Position numbers and translations under genes: made by a program
From: Actinomadura sp. CNU-125
Lineage (GTDB): Bacteria > Actinomycetota > Actinomycetes > Streptosporangiales > Streptosporangiaceae
Assembly (NCBI RefSeq): GCF_001942465.1
Contig: NZ_MKJY01000532.1
Location: forward strand, 1-43,697
Reading direction: 5' to 3'
Length of the DNA stretch: 43,697 nt
Notes under the pieces: generated by a model
Database searches by the model: none
Told to the model about the DNA's origin: nothing
What the model saw: only the letters and a program-made list of their open reading frames with translations
Shown: piece after piece, positions 17,323-26,323 of the stretch
How the letters are laid out: every line of letters starts with the position of its first letter
How positions within the stretch are numbered: the stretch's first letter is position 1

Positions 17323-18010
17323 CGGCCTGTCCGCCTGGTACGGCGAGGCGCAGGCGCTCCGGGACGTGTCGCTGCACGTGGACGAGGGCGAGATCGTCAC
17401 CCTCGTCGGACGCAACGGCGCGGGGAAGACCACGCTGCTGCGCTGCCTGATGGGCCTGCACGCGGGCGCGTCCGGAACCGTCCGGTTCCTCGATGAGGAC
17501 GTCACCGCCCTGGGGCCGCACAAGCGCGCGCGGCGCGGCCTCGGTTACGTCCCGGACGACCGCGGAATCTTCGCCACGCTGTCGGTCGAGGAGAACCTCC
17601 TGCTCCCGCCGAGGACCGCCGGGAAGGGCCCCGAGCCCTGGCCGCTGGAGCGGGTCTACGAGACGTTCCCCCGGCTCAAGGACCGCCGCCGGTTCCCCGG
17701 GACGAAGCTGTCGGGCGGCGAGCAGCAGATGCTCGCGCTTGCCCGGGTGCTGCGCACCGGCGCCCGGCTGCTGCTGTGCGACGAGCCCACCGAGGGACTG
17801 TCGCCGCTGATCGTCGCGCAGATCGGCGACATCCTGCGCGAGGTCAAGGCCGCGGGCGTCACCGTCCTGCTGATCGAGCAGAACGTGCACTTCGCCGCCA
17901 CCGTCGCCGACCGCCACCACCTGCTCGCCGAGGGCCGGATCGTCCAGTCGATGGACAACGACGAGGTCCGTGCCCGCGAGAGCGAACTCCTGCAGTACCT
18001 CGGAATCTAG
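17309..18010 (+). CDS. Liv-type ABC importer ATP-binding protein (LivF-like)
   Basis: The 233-residue ATPase starts at ATG 17309, overlapping the end of the first ATPase gene by 14 bases. Walker A is GRNGAGKT (34-41), the signature LSGGEQQMLALARVL is canonical, Walker B is LLLCDEPTEGLSP, and the switch His of LivF proteins is replaced in LLIEQNVHF, as is normal for this family. It forms a heterodimeric motor with the first ATPase. YVPDDRGIFATLSVEENL is the typical LivF segment. Ten bases separate it from the binding-protein gene. Confidence 0.93.
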   Translation: MLRVDGLSAWYGEAQALRDVSLHVDEGEIVTLVGRNGAGKTTLLRCLMGLHAGASGTVRFLDEDVTALGPHKRARRGLGYVPDDRGIFATLSVEENLLLPPRTAGKGPEPWPLERVYETFPRLKDRRRFPGTKLSGGEQQMLALARVLRTGARLLLCDEPTEGLSPLIVAQIGDILREVKAAGVTVLLIEQNVHFAATVADRHHLLAEGRIVQSMDNDEVRARESELLQYLGI

Positions 18011-18020
18011 GGAGAGCCCG

Positions 18021-19262
18021 ATGAAACTCTTGGGACGCTCGGCCGCGCTCGCGACCGCCGGAGCCCTGCTGGCCGGCTGCGGCGCGGGCGGCCCCGGCGG
18101 GGGCGGGGGAAAGATCAGCGACGACAAGATCGTGCTGGCGGTGCTGACCGACCAGTCCGGCGTCTACGCCGACCTGTCCGGCGAGAACGCCGTGAAGGCC
18201 GTCGAGATGGCCGTCGCCGACTTCGAGAAGAAATACGGCGACAAGGCGGTCGCGCCGGAGATCGAGGTCGTCTCCGCCGACCACCAGAACAAGCCCGACA
18301 TCGCCAACACCAAGGCGCGGGAGCTCTACGACCGGCAGAAAGCCGACATGATCGTGGACGTGCCGACGTCCTCGGCCGCGCTCGCCGTCGCCAACGTGGC
18401 GAAGGGCAAGAAGCGCGTGTTCATCTCCGTGGGGGCGGCCACCACCGCGCTGACCGGCGAGCAGTGCAACAAGTACACCTTCCACTACGGCTACAACAGC
18501 TACATGCTCGCCCACGGGACGGGCACCGCGCTCACCAAGTCGGGTTCCGAGAACTGGTACCTCGTCTACCCGGACTACGCGTTCGGGCAGGACATGGAGA
18601 AGACGTTCAGCGCGTCGATCAAGGCGGCGGGCGGGAAGGTCGTGCAGTCCGACCCGACCCCGTTCCCCAACGACAACTTCTCCACGTTCCTGCTGAAGGC
18701 GCCGAACCTCGACCCCAAGCCGGACGTCATCGGCGCCATGCAGGCGGGCGGCGACCTCGTCAACCTCGTGAAGCAGTACAACGAGTACAAGCTGCGCGAC
18801 AAGGGCGTGGGCCTCGCGGTCGGGCTGATGTTCATCACCGACATCCACTCGCTCGGCTCGAAGGCACTGGAAGGCACCCGGTTCACCGACTTCTGGTACT
18901 GGAACCAGGACGACGACAACCGCGCGTGGGCCGACCGCTTCCAGAAGGAGACGGGCGCGCGTCCCACGGCCGTCCACGCGGGCGACTACTCCGCGGCCCT
19001 GCAGTACCTGGAGGCCGTCCAGCGCGCCGGGACCGACAAGTCCGACACGGTCGTGAAGGAACTCGAAGGCCACAAGGTGAACGACATGTTCACCTCGACC
19101 GGGACGATCCGCGCCGAGGACCACCTGCTCACCCACGACTCCTACCTCGCCGAGGTCAAGGCGGAGAGCGACGTCGCCGAGCCGTGGGACTACGAGAAGA
19201 TCGTCGAGACGATCCCGGCGGCCGAGGCGTTCCAGGCCCCGGACCCCGCCTGCAAGCTCTGA
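18021..19262 (+). CDS. Liv-type substrate-binding lipoprotein
   Basis: The 413-residue protein begins MKLLGRSAALATAGALLAGC, a lipoprotein signal with lipobox LAGC and Cys20 as the lipidated residue. A Gly-rich tether follows (GAGGPGGGGG), then a type I periplasmic-binding fold: IVLAVLTDQSGVYADLSGEN, VEVVSADHQNKPD, ARELYDRQKADMIVDVPTSS, ENWYLVYPDYAFGQDMEK and AVHAGDYSAALQYLEAV. The GGGAGAG ribosome site is at 18010-18016. Members of this family bind amino acids, urea or amides, aromatic acids and other carboxylates. The NxxS/T-type residues for alpha-amino groups cannot be assigned with confidence here, so the ligand is open; 3-hydroxybutyrate or a related acid is a context guess. Confidence 0.9.
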   Translation: MKLLGRSAALATAGALLAGCGAGGPGGGGGKISDDKIVLAVLTDQSGVYADLSGENAVKAVEMAVADFEKKYGDKAVAPEIEVVSADHQNKPDIANTKARELYDRQKADMIVDVPTSSAALAVANVAKGKKRVFISVGAATTALTGEQCNKYTFHYGYNSYMLAHGTGTALTKSGSENWYLVYPDYAFGQDMEKTFSASIKAAGGKVVQSDPTPFPNDNFSTFLLKAPNLDPKPDVIGAMQAGGDLVNLVKQYNEYKLRDKGVGLAVGLMFITDIHSLGSKALEGTRFTDFWYWNQDDDNRAWADRFQKETGARPTAVHAGDYSAALQYLEAVQRAGTDKSDTVVKELEGHKVNDMFTSTGTIRAEDHLLTHDSYLAEVKAESDVAEPWDYEKIVETIPAAEAFQAPDPACKL

Positions 19263-19272
19263 GGCGGCCCCG

Positions 19273-20136
19273 GTGCTGGAACAAGCCTTCAACGGCCTGG
19301 TGGGCGGGGCGTTCTACGCCCTGCTCGCCCTCGGGCTCGCGGTCATCTTCGGGATGCTCGGCGTCGTCAACTTCGCGCACGGCGCGTTCTACATGCTCGG
19401 CGCGTTCGGCTCCTACGTCCTCCTCGACTCCTTCGGCGTGAACTTCTGGATCGCGCTGCCGCTCGTCCCGCTCGTCCTGGGCGTGGTCGGCGTCGCGGTG
19501 GAACGGCTGTTCATCCGACGGCTCGCGCCCCTCGATCCCCTCTACAACTTCCTGTTCACCTTCGGGCTGGCCCTGATCCTGCAAGACCTCGTCAAACGGC
19601 AGTACGGCGTGCAGTCGCAGCCGTATCCGCGCCCGTCCGCGCTGAACGGCTCGATCGACCTCGGCCTGTTCAGCTACCCCGCGTACCAGGTGTTCGTGCT
19701 GGCCGTGTCGCTCGTCGTGTGCGGCGCGGTGTGGTTCGTGCTGGCCCGCACCCGCGTGGGCATGATCGTCCGGGCGTCCACCGAACGCCCCGAGCTGACC
19801 CGCGCCCTCGGCATCGACGTGGCCCGCTGGGTGACGCCCGTGTTCGGGTTCGGCATCGCGCTCGCCGGGCTCGCGGGCGTGCTCGCCGCGCCGATGCGCG
19901 CGGTGAACCCGCTGATGGGCGCCGACCTGATCGTCACCGTGTTCGCCGTCGTGGTGATCGGCGGCCTCGGCTCGGTGTTCGGGTCGGTCGCCGCCGGATT
20001 CGCGGTCGGGCTGGTGTCGGCGCTCGGCAACTACTACGTGCCGTCGCTGTCGCAGACGCTCGTGTTCATCCTGATGGCGGCCGTGCTGCTGTGGCGCCCG
20101 GCCGGACTGTTCGGCCGCGAGGAGGTCACGCTGTGA
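19273..20136 (+). CDS. Liv-type ABC importer permease (LivH-like)
   Basis: The 287-residue membrane permease starts at GTG 19273. It shows the LivH signature GLAVIFGMLGVVNFAHGAFYM near the N-terminus, the EAA-like cytoplasmic loop TRVGMIVRASTERPELTRALGID, VFAVVVIGGLGSVFGSV near the C-terminus, and about eight hydrophobic helices. Its TGA overlaps the GTG of the next permease in a GTGA, ensuring paired synthesis. It forms half of the transmembrane channel. Confidence 0.94.
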   Translation: MLEQAFNGLVGGAFYALLALGLAVIFGMLGVVNFAHGAFYMLGAFGSYVLLDSFGVNFWIALPLVPLVLGVVGVAVERLFIRRLAPLDPLYNFLFTFGLALILQDLVKRQYGVQSQPYPRPSALNGSIDLGLFSYPAYQVFVLAVSLVVCGAVWFVLARTRVGMIVRASTERPELTRALGIDVARWVTPVFGFGIALAGLAGVLAAPMRAVNPLMGADLIVTVFAVVVIGGLGSVFGSVAAGFAVGLVSALGNYYVPSLSQTLVFILMAAVLLWRPAGLFGREEVTL

Positions 20137-21125
20137 TCCTGTCCAAGCTCGCCGGACGGCCCGTCCTGCTCGCCGTCGGGCTCGTCGCGGCGCTCGCGCT
20201 GCCCTGGTTCGTCTACCCGCCGGTCGCGATGGACATCGTCTGCTGGGCGCTGTTCGCCGTCGCCGTCGACCTGCTGCTCGGCTTCACCGGGCTGCTGTCG
20301 TTCGGGCACGCCGCCTTCTGGGGCGGCTCGGCGTACGCGACCGGCCTGATCGCCCTGCACTCCGGCCTGCCGTTCCCCGTCGCGATCCTGGGCGGCGCGG
20401 CGTTCGCGGCGCTGCTCGCGCTCCCGATCGGGTTCCTGTCCGTCCGCCTGCGCGGCATCTACTTCGCGATGGTCACCCTGGCCTTCGCGCAGATGGTGTA
20501 CTTCGTCGCCAACCAGTGGAGGGACGTCACAGGGGGAGAGAACGGGCTGCAGGGCATCCCCAGGGAACTGTTCGGGCTCGACCTGTCCGACCCGTTCTAC
20601 TTCTACTACGCCGGTCTCCCGTTCATCTTGGCCGGACTGTTCGCGGCCTGGCGCATCGTCCGTTCCCCGTTCGGGTGCGTACTGATGTCCATCCGCGACA
20701 ACCCCGCACGGGCGCGCGCGCTCGGCTACAGCGTCGACCGCTTCAAGCTGCTCGCGTTCGTCCTATCGGCGGCCCTGTCCGGGCTGGCCGGCGGCATGTT
20801 CGCCATCGGCCACGGCTTCGCGTCCCTGCAGGGCGTGTACTGGACGACGTCGGGCGAGGCCGTGATGATGGTCGTCCTCGGCGGCATCGGCACCCTGTGG
20901 GGCGGCGTCATCGGCGCCGCGCTGATCGTCGAGCTGAACGACTACCTGGCCACCGCCGGGTTCCAGGAGACCGGGATCATCACCGGCGGGATCTTCATCC
21001 TCGTCGTGCTGCTGTTCCGGCGCGGCGTCTGGGGCACCGCCCGCGACCTCCTCGCGGCCCGCACCGCGCGCCGCCGTCCGGCGGAGGAACCCGCCGGGGA
21101 GAAGGCCGAGACGCCCGCGAGGACG
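20133..21125 (+). CDS. Liv-type ABC importer permease (LivM-like), stop codon missing
   Basis: LivM features are clear: FAVAVDLLLGFTGLLSFGHA, VRLRGIYFAMVTLAFAQMVY, SIRDNPARARALGYSVDRFK, LAFVLSAALSGLAGGMF and VVLGGIGTLWGGVIG. The natural C-terminus should follow LFRRGVWGTARDLL and a charged tail. No stop codon occurs in any forward frame from 21061 to 21190. The open frame runs on to 22247 through a terminator hairpin and antisense to the next gene. I therefore end the feature before the hairpin; the true stop was probably lost by a base change or deletion. The GTG start overlaps the previous stop. Confidence 0.85.
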
Positions 21126-21126
21126 C

Positions 21127-21172
21127 ACGCGCGTACGGGCCGCCGTCCTCCGGGACGCGCCCGTACGCGTGT
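21127..21172. terminator. Bidirectional terminator, livM / GAF-PucR gene
   Basis: Stem GCGTACGGGC (21131-21140) / GCCCGTACGC (21159-21168), extended outward by four further pairs including one G-T, between convergent genes. It lies inside the formal livM reading frame, which argues that livM ends earlier. Confidence 0.7.
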
Positions 21173-21191
21173 TCGCGGGGGTTCCGGCGGA

Positions 21192-23082
21192 TCAGCGCAG
21201 CCGGTGCAGGCGCAGCGCGAGCTGCAGCTCCAGGGCCCGGTCCGGCGACTGCCAGTCCTCGCCGAGCAGCCGCCCGATCCGGTCGAGCCGCTGGCTGACC
21301 GTGTTCACGTGGATGTGCAGCTCCTGCGCCGTCCGGGCCAGGCTCCCGCCCGCCCCGAAGTACGCCTCCAGCGTCCGGACGAGCGCCGTGCCGCGCCGCT
21401 CGTCGTAGTCGGCGACCGGCCCGAGCGACCCGGCGAGGAACCCCGGCACGTCCCGGTCGTCGCCGATCAGCAGCCCGATGAACCCCAGCTCGGACGCGCC
21501 CGCACCGTCGCCGCGGCGGCCCAGCGCCACCAGCGCGTCCGCGCAGCGCTGTGCCTCCCGGTGCGCCCCCGGCACCTCGCCCGGTCCCCGCACCGGGCCG
21601 GCCGCGCCGACCGTCGCGGGACCGCCCAGCGACGCGCCCAGCTCCTTGGCGACCCGCCGCGCGGCGTCGCCCGGCCGTCGCCCGGCAGCAGCAGCACCGG
21701 ACCTCCTCGACCCCGCGACGCGGCCAGCCCCCGCTCCACCGCCGCGAACGACGACGCCCAGAACTCGGCGCGCCTGCGCAGCTCGCGCGACTCGTACCGG
21801 GCCGACAGCACGACGTGCGGCGCGGTCAGGTCCACGTCGACGCGCCGCGCGCGGGCGGCCAGCGCCGCCGCGTCCGCCCGCCGCTCCGACAGCAGGTCGT
21901 CGAGCAGCTCGCCGCGCACCCGCCCCTCCGCCTCGGTCACGCTGCGCTGGAACAGCAGCAGCAGCGCCGTGACGAGCGCGGCCCGCTCCAGGATCCGCTG
22001 GTCGCGTCCGACACCTCCTCGGACGTGCGCAGCACCAGCGTCCCGAGCATCTCGTCGCCGCTCGACACCGACGCGATCCACAGATCGCCCCGCCGGACGG
22101 TTCGTCCCTGCGCGCGCGCGGAATGCGCGGACGCCGACACACCGGCCAGCTCCGCGTCGCTCAACGGCGCGGACGCCGCATCGGTCGTCGCCAGCCGAGC
22201 CCCGTCCGCGTCCAGTACGTGCAGGGTTCCGCCCAGAAGCTCGGTGACGATCGCGGCGACGTCCTCTACGCCACCACCACGAACCACAACAGCCGTCATC
22301 CGGTCGTGCGCGCGCGCCGCCACCTCTACGGCCGCGCTACGCGCCTTGACCTCCACATTGGCCGCGCTCAGCTCCTCCAGAGCGGTACGGGTCTCCTCCA
22401 GAAGGCGCGCGTTGTCGATCGCGATCGCCGCGTGCGCGGCCAGCGACCCCAGCAGCGCGACCTCCTCTTGGTCGAACGGACGCTCGCCGCGGTTCGCCGC
22501 CGTCAGCACCCCGATCACCCGGCTGCCCAGCTTCATCGGCACCCCGAGGATCGCGACCAGGCCCTCCTCGGCGACGGCCTCGTCGATGAACCCGCGATGC
22601 CGGAACTGCGCGTCGCCCAGATAGTGGTCGCTGTTGTACGGCATCGCCGACTGCGCGACCAGCCCGACCAGCCCCGTGCCCATCGGCAGCCGCAGCCGCC
22701 GGAACGCCGCCGACACCGACCCGTCCGTCACCCGCATGTAGGTGTCGCCGCGCTCGTCGTCGTTCAGCGTCAGGTAGGCGATGTCGGCGTTCAGCAGCCG
22801 CCGCGCCCGCCGGGTGATCGCCTCCAGGACCGCGTCCAGATCCCGCAGCCCGGCCAGATCGCCCGCCGTGTCGAACAGCGCCGCCAGCTCCGCCTCCCGC
22901 CGCGCGTGCCGCCGCATCACCGCCCGCACCCGCAGCGCCGCGACCTTCGCCGCCTCCAGCTCCGCCAGGACGGCCGGTGGCGCGCCCTCCGCCCGCGCCT
23001 GCACCAGCGGCCCCTCGAACTCGACGGGGGACGCCTCGCGGGCGAGCAGTTCGAGGAAGACGCCGCAGGACATACGGGACAT
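21192..23082 (-). CDS. GAF-domain PucR-family transcriptional regulator, frameshifted
   Basis: This is one gene read in three frames, with changes near 22015 and 21670; two single-base losses would give a 630-residue protein. The N-terminal GAF domain (about 65-215) includes DLDAVLEAITRRARRLLNAD, GTGLVGLVAQSAMPYNSDHY and ILGVPMKLGSRVIGVLTAAN, then a coiled linker. The C-terminus is a PucR-type helix-turn-helix: TLEAYFGAGGSLARTAQELH followed by IHVNTVSQRLDRIGRLLG. The ATG at 23082 lies two bases beyond the dehydrogenase stop, so both form an operon. It faces the Liv-type operon and is the likeliest local regulator, with the GAF domain sensing a metabolite (inference). Confidence 0.88.
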
Positions 23083-23084
23083 TG

Positions 23085-23840
23085 TCAATGGGCCGTCCAG
23101 CCGCCGTCGAGGGGCATCGACGCGCCCGTGACCATCGCCGCCGCCGGAGAACACAGGTAGGCGACCAGTTCGGCCACCTCCTCCGGCTCCGCCAGCCGCT
23201 TCACCGCCGCCTTCTGCAGCATGACCCGCTCGACGACATCGTCCTCCGACATCCCGTGCGCGCGCGCCTGATCGACGATCTGCCCCTCCACCAGCGGGGT
23301 CCGCACATAAGACGGATTGACGCAGTTGGACGTCACGCCATGCGCCGCACCCTCCAGTGCGATGACCTTCGACAGCCCTTCGAGCCCGTGCTTCGCCGTC
23401 ACGTACGCGGCCTTGAACGGCGACGCGCGCAGCCCGTGCACCGACGACACGTTCACGATCCGCCCCCACCCGCGCTCGTACATCCCCGGCAGCGCGTCCC
23501 GCACCAGCCGGAACGGCGCCTCCACCATCAGCCGCAGGATCTTCGCGAACATCTCCGGCGGGAATTCGTGGACCGGCGCCACATGCTGCACCCCCGCGTT
23601 GTTGACCAGGACGTCGAAGCCCTCCGCCACCCCGGCCACATCCGGCCCCGCGAGATCCACCGCCAGCGCCGTCCCGCCGAACTCGTCCGCGGCCCGCCTC
23701 GCCGCCGTCCCGTCCAGGTCCGCCACGGTCACCCGCGCGCCCGCCGCCGCCAGCCGCCGGGCGCACGCCAGCCCGATCCCGCTCGCCCCGCCGGTGACCA
23801 GGGCGCGGCGGCCCGTCAGGTCCGGTGTCACGCTCGTCAT
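23085..23840 (-). CDS. Short-chain dehydrogenase, 3-hydroxybutyrate dehydrogenase-like
   Basis: This 251-residue classical SDR has the NAD-binding motif TGGASGIG (16-23), VLVNNAGVQHV, the catalytic Ser in IVNVSSVHGL and the YxxxK pair in AAYVTAKHGL. The PFKAAYVTAKHGLEGLSKV and NCVNPSYVRTPLVEGQI segments, and QKAAVKRLAEPEEVA, are typical of D-3-hydroxybutyrate dehydrogenases, which oxidise (R)-3-hydroxybutyrate to acetoacetate with NAD. It heads an operon with the GAF-PucR regulator. Start: ATG at 23840, divergent from the epoxide-hydrolase-like gene. The upstream region contains CCACATGGG, reminiscent of the CACAT half-sites before the transporter. The SDR family is sure; the substrate is probable. 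Confidence 0.88.
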   Translation of the reverse strand: MTSVTPDLTGRRALVTGGASGIGLACARRLAAAGARVTVADLDGTAARRAADEFGGTALAVDLAGPDVAGVAEGFDVLVNNAGVQHVAPVHEFPPEMFAKILRLMVEAPFRLVRDALPGMYERGWGRIVNVSSVHGLRASPFKAAYVTAKHGLEGLSKVIALEGAAHGVTSNCVNPSYVRTPLVEGQIVDQARAHGMSEDDVVERVMLQKAAVKRLAEPEEVAELVAYLCSPAAAMVTGASMPLDGGWTAH

Positions 23841-23940
23841 GCGCAGAACCTACGCAGGCCGCCGCGCCCGACCCATGTGGCCCGCACACACAATCCCCGG
23901 CCCGGTGGTGTGGCCGTGTCCCGCGGTCTACGTTGGGGCG

Positions 23941-24877
23941 ATGACCGAGATCGCGCACCGTTTCGTCGAGGGGAACGGCGGCCTGCGGATGCACGTCGCC
24001 GAAGCGGGCGAGGGCCCGCTCGTCCTGCTCCTGCACGGCTTCCCCGAGTGCTGGTACTCGTGGCGCCGCCAGCTCACCGCCCTCGCCGCCGCGGGCTTCC
24101 ACGCCGTCGCCCCCGACCAGCGCGGCTACGCCCGGACGGGCGGTCCCGCCGATCCCGCGCAGTACACGATCCTGCACACGGCCGGTGACGCCGTCGGTCT
24201 CATCGACGCGCTCGGCGCCGAACGCGCGGTCGTCGTCGGCCACGACTGGGGCGCGCCCGTCGCGTGGGCCGTCGCGCAGATGCGCCCCGACAAGGTCCGC
24301 GGCGTCGTCGGCATGTCCGTGCCGCACCGCCCCCGGGGCTCCCGCCCGCCCATCGAGAAGATGCGCCGCCACTTCGGCGACGGCTACTACATGGTGCGCT
24401 TCCAGGAGCCGGACGCCCCGGAGGCCGAACTCGCCCGCGACCCCGCGTCCACGTTCCGCCGGCTGCTGGCCGCCGACACCGGCGACGGCACCGCGCTGAT
24501 CACCCCCGAGACCGGCGGCGTCCTCGCCGGCTCCCCGGAACCCGGCGAACTCCCCGGCTGGCTCACCGAAGACGACATCGCCGCCTACGTCGCCGAATAC
24601 GCCGACAGCGGCTTCGCCGGCCCGGTCAACTGGTACCGCAACCTCGACCGCAACTGGGAACTCACCACCGCCTGGCACCGCGCCCCGATCACCCCGCCCG
24701 CCCTGTTCATCGCGCGACCGCGACCCGGTGGCCGACCCCGCCGCCATCGCCCGCCTCCGCGACTTCGTCCCCGACCTCCGCGACACCGTCATGCTGACCG
24801 GAAGCGGCCACTGGATCCAGCAGGAGCGCCCCGCCGAAGTGAACGAAGCCCTCCTGACCTTCCTCCACTCCCTCTAA
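23941..24877 (+). CDS. Epoxide-hydrolase-like alpha/beta hydrolase, frameshifted
   Basis: The N-terminal part has the oxyanion motif HGFPECWYSW (32-41), PDQRGY and the nucleophile Asp102 in VVGHDWGAPVAW. A cap domain follows with the tyrosine-bearing WYRNLDRNWE. The C-terminal acid (DRDPVAD) and His (GSGHWIQQE) lie in another frame, with the change near 24710-24718. Insertion of GG after TTCATCGCG would give the usual ALFIAGDRD, so a two-base loss is likely. The product would be about 313 residues. Such enzymes open epoxides with water using an Asp-ester intermediate; haloalkane dehalogenase is a less likely alternative. It is divergent from the dehydrogenase gene. Confidence 0.87.
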
Positions 24878-25111
24878 CGCCACCCCCGGTGGGTGCACCC
24901 ACCCACCCGCCACGCCCGGAACCCTCGCCCTCCCTGTACACCCCCGCAGAGTCCTCGATACCCGCGCACCCTGGCACACCCGTGCGTGGTCGGGCGCCGT
25001 GCGGGAGGGCGGCGGGGCCCGCGCGGCCGTAGGTCGCCTTGCGACCGGAGGCCGTGCGTTAGTTGATCCGGGGCCGGGGAGATTGTCGGAGGCGGGGCGT
25101 ACGGTCGCGGC
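24878..25111. promoter_or_regulatory. Intergenic region with 16-bp perfect palindrome
   Basis: The gap between epoxide-hydrolase and WYL-regulator genes contains the perfect palindrome GGTGGGTGCACCCACC at 24888-24903, eleven bases after the stop. It could be a terminator or an operator. The rest must hold the regulator promoter; nothing else is clear. Confidence 0.45.
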
Positions 25112-25820
25112 GTGAACCGGACGGACCGCCTTTACGCCCTCGTCGAGGAACTCCGAGCGCGCGCGCCCGCCGCGCAGCGGGCGTGAGCTGGCGGCGCGGT
25201 ACGAGGTCAGCTCCCGGACGATCGAACGCGACATCGGCGCGCTGCAGCAGGCGGGCGTCCCGATCTACGCCGACGTCGGACGCGGCGGCGGGTACACGCT
25301 CGACCCCGCGCGGACGCTGCCGCCGCTGAACTTCACGCCCGCCGAGGCCGTCGCCGTCGCGATCACCCTCGCCCGCGCCGACGGCTCCCCGTACTCGCGC
25401 GCGGCCCGCACCGCACTGCACAAGATCGTCACGGCGATGTCGGCGGCCGACAGCGCGTCCGCGCACGAGCTGGCGGAGCGCGTCCGGTTCCTGACGCCGG
25501 ACGACGCCGACGCGCCGCCGTCCGTCCCGTCCGTGCTGGAGGAGGCCGTGTCGGCGCGCCGCGTCGTCCGTCTCGGCTACGTGACCGGCGCCGGGGACGA
25601 GAGCGAGCGCGACGTCGAACCCGTCGCGTTCACCTGCGCCTCGCTGCGCTGGTACCTCATCGGGTGGTGCCGCCTGCGCGACGACACCCGCATCTTCCGC
25701 ATCGACCGGATCCGGCGCGCCGCCCTCCTCGACGAGACCGCGCCCGAACGCCGCTACGAGGACGTCATGGTCAAGGACGTCCCCCTCGACTACGTCACCC
25801 GGCGCCTCGAATTCGTTTGA
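25112..25820 (+). CDS. WYL-domain transcriptional regulator, frameshifted
   Basis: The start VNRTDRLYALVEELRAR (GTG 25112) is the classic N-terminus of YafY-type regulators. It is followed, after a frame change near 25160-25185, by the rest of the helix-turn-helix (RELAARYEVSSRTIERDIGA, YADVGRGGGYTLDP). The WYL domain is intact: RRVVRLGYV, EPVAFTCASLRWYLIGWCRL and RIFRIDRI. The full product would be about 236 residues. WYL domains bind nucleotides, nucleic acids or other small ligands. The VOC gene starts 70 bases downstream in the same direction and may be the regulated partner, a pairing common in actinomycetes (family knowledge). Confidence 0.88.
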
Positions 25821-25890
25821 GAAACACCGACAGGGGGATGTCGCCGGTCCGTCCGAGGCTGGGTCTCGCACCGAGAGAAGGGGGAGACCC

Positions 25891-26283
25891 ATGACGATTC
25901 CCGCGTTCAACACCGTCGCGTGGTTCCAGATCGGCACCACCGCGCCGGAGGAGGCACGCCGGTTCTACGGCGACCTGTTCGGCTGGCGGTTCGACGCCGA
26001 CGCCGGTTCCACCGTGCCCGGCACAGAGGGGTACGACCTGGTCGGCTACCCGGGCGCGGACGTTCCGAGCGGCGGCCTCGCGCACGAGCGCGACGCGTCC
26101 GGAGCGCACGCGATGTTCCTCGTCCTGGTCGAGGACGTCGACGCCGCATGCGCCCAGGCGGAGAAGAGCGGAGGCAAGGTCGCCGCGTCCACCATGGCTA
26201 CCGCCAAGGGGCTCCGGTTCGCCTACCTGGAGGACCCGTCCGGCAACCGCTTCGGCGTGTTCACGCCGCCGGTGCCGTCCTGA
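25891..26283 (+). CDS. VOC (glyoxalase/bleomycin resistance) family protein
   Basis: The 130-residue protein shows the paired beta-alpha-beta-beta-beta modules of the vicinal oxygen chelate fold: NTVAWFQIGTTAPEEARRFY then DLFGWRF, and AMFLVLVEDVDAACAQAEKS with FAYLEDPSGNRFGVFTPP. The strong AGAAGGGGGAG ribosome site precedes ATG 25891. Only some metal-ligand positions can be guessed, so lyase, dioxygenase or binding function is undecided. It follows the WYL regulator and is convergent with aceE across a strong hairpin. Confidence 0.85.
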   Translation: MTIPAFNTVAWFQIGTTAPEEARRFYGDLFGWRFDADAGSTVPGTEGYDLVGYPGADVPSGGLAHERDASGAHAMFLVLVEDVDAACAQAEKSGGKVAASTMATAKGLRFAYLEDPSGNRFGVFTPPVPS

Positions 26284-26287
26284 CGGC

Positions 26288-26320
26288 CCCGGGCGGGGCG
26301 GTGCACCCGCCCCGCCCGGG
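26288..26320. terminator. Bidirectional terminator, VOC gene / aceE
   Basis: Perfect 14-bp stem CCCGGGCGGGGCGG / CCGCCCCGCCCGGG with a TGCAC loop, between convergent stops. Confidence 0.85.
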
Positions 26321-26323
26321 CGG

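Noticed and set aside
21126..22247. C-terminal extension of livM by about 370 residues
   Set aside because: It crosses a terminator and is antisense to the GAF-PucR gene; no domain is recognisable.
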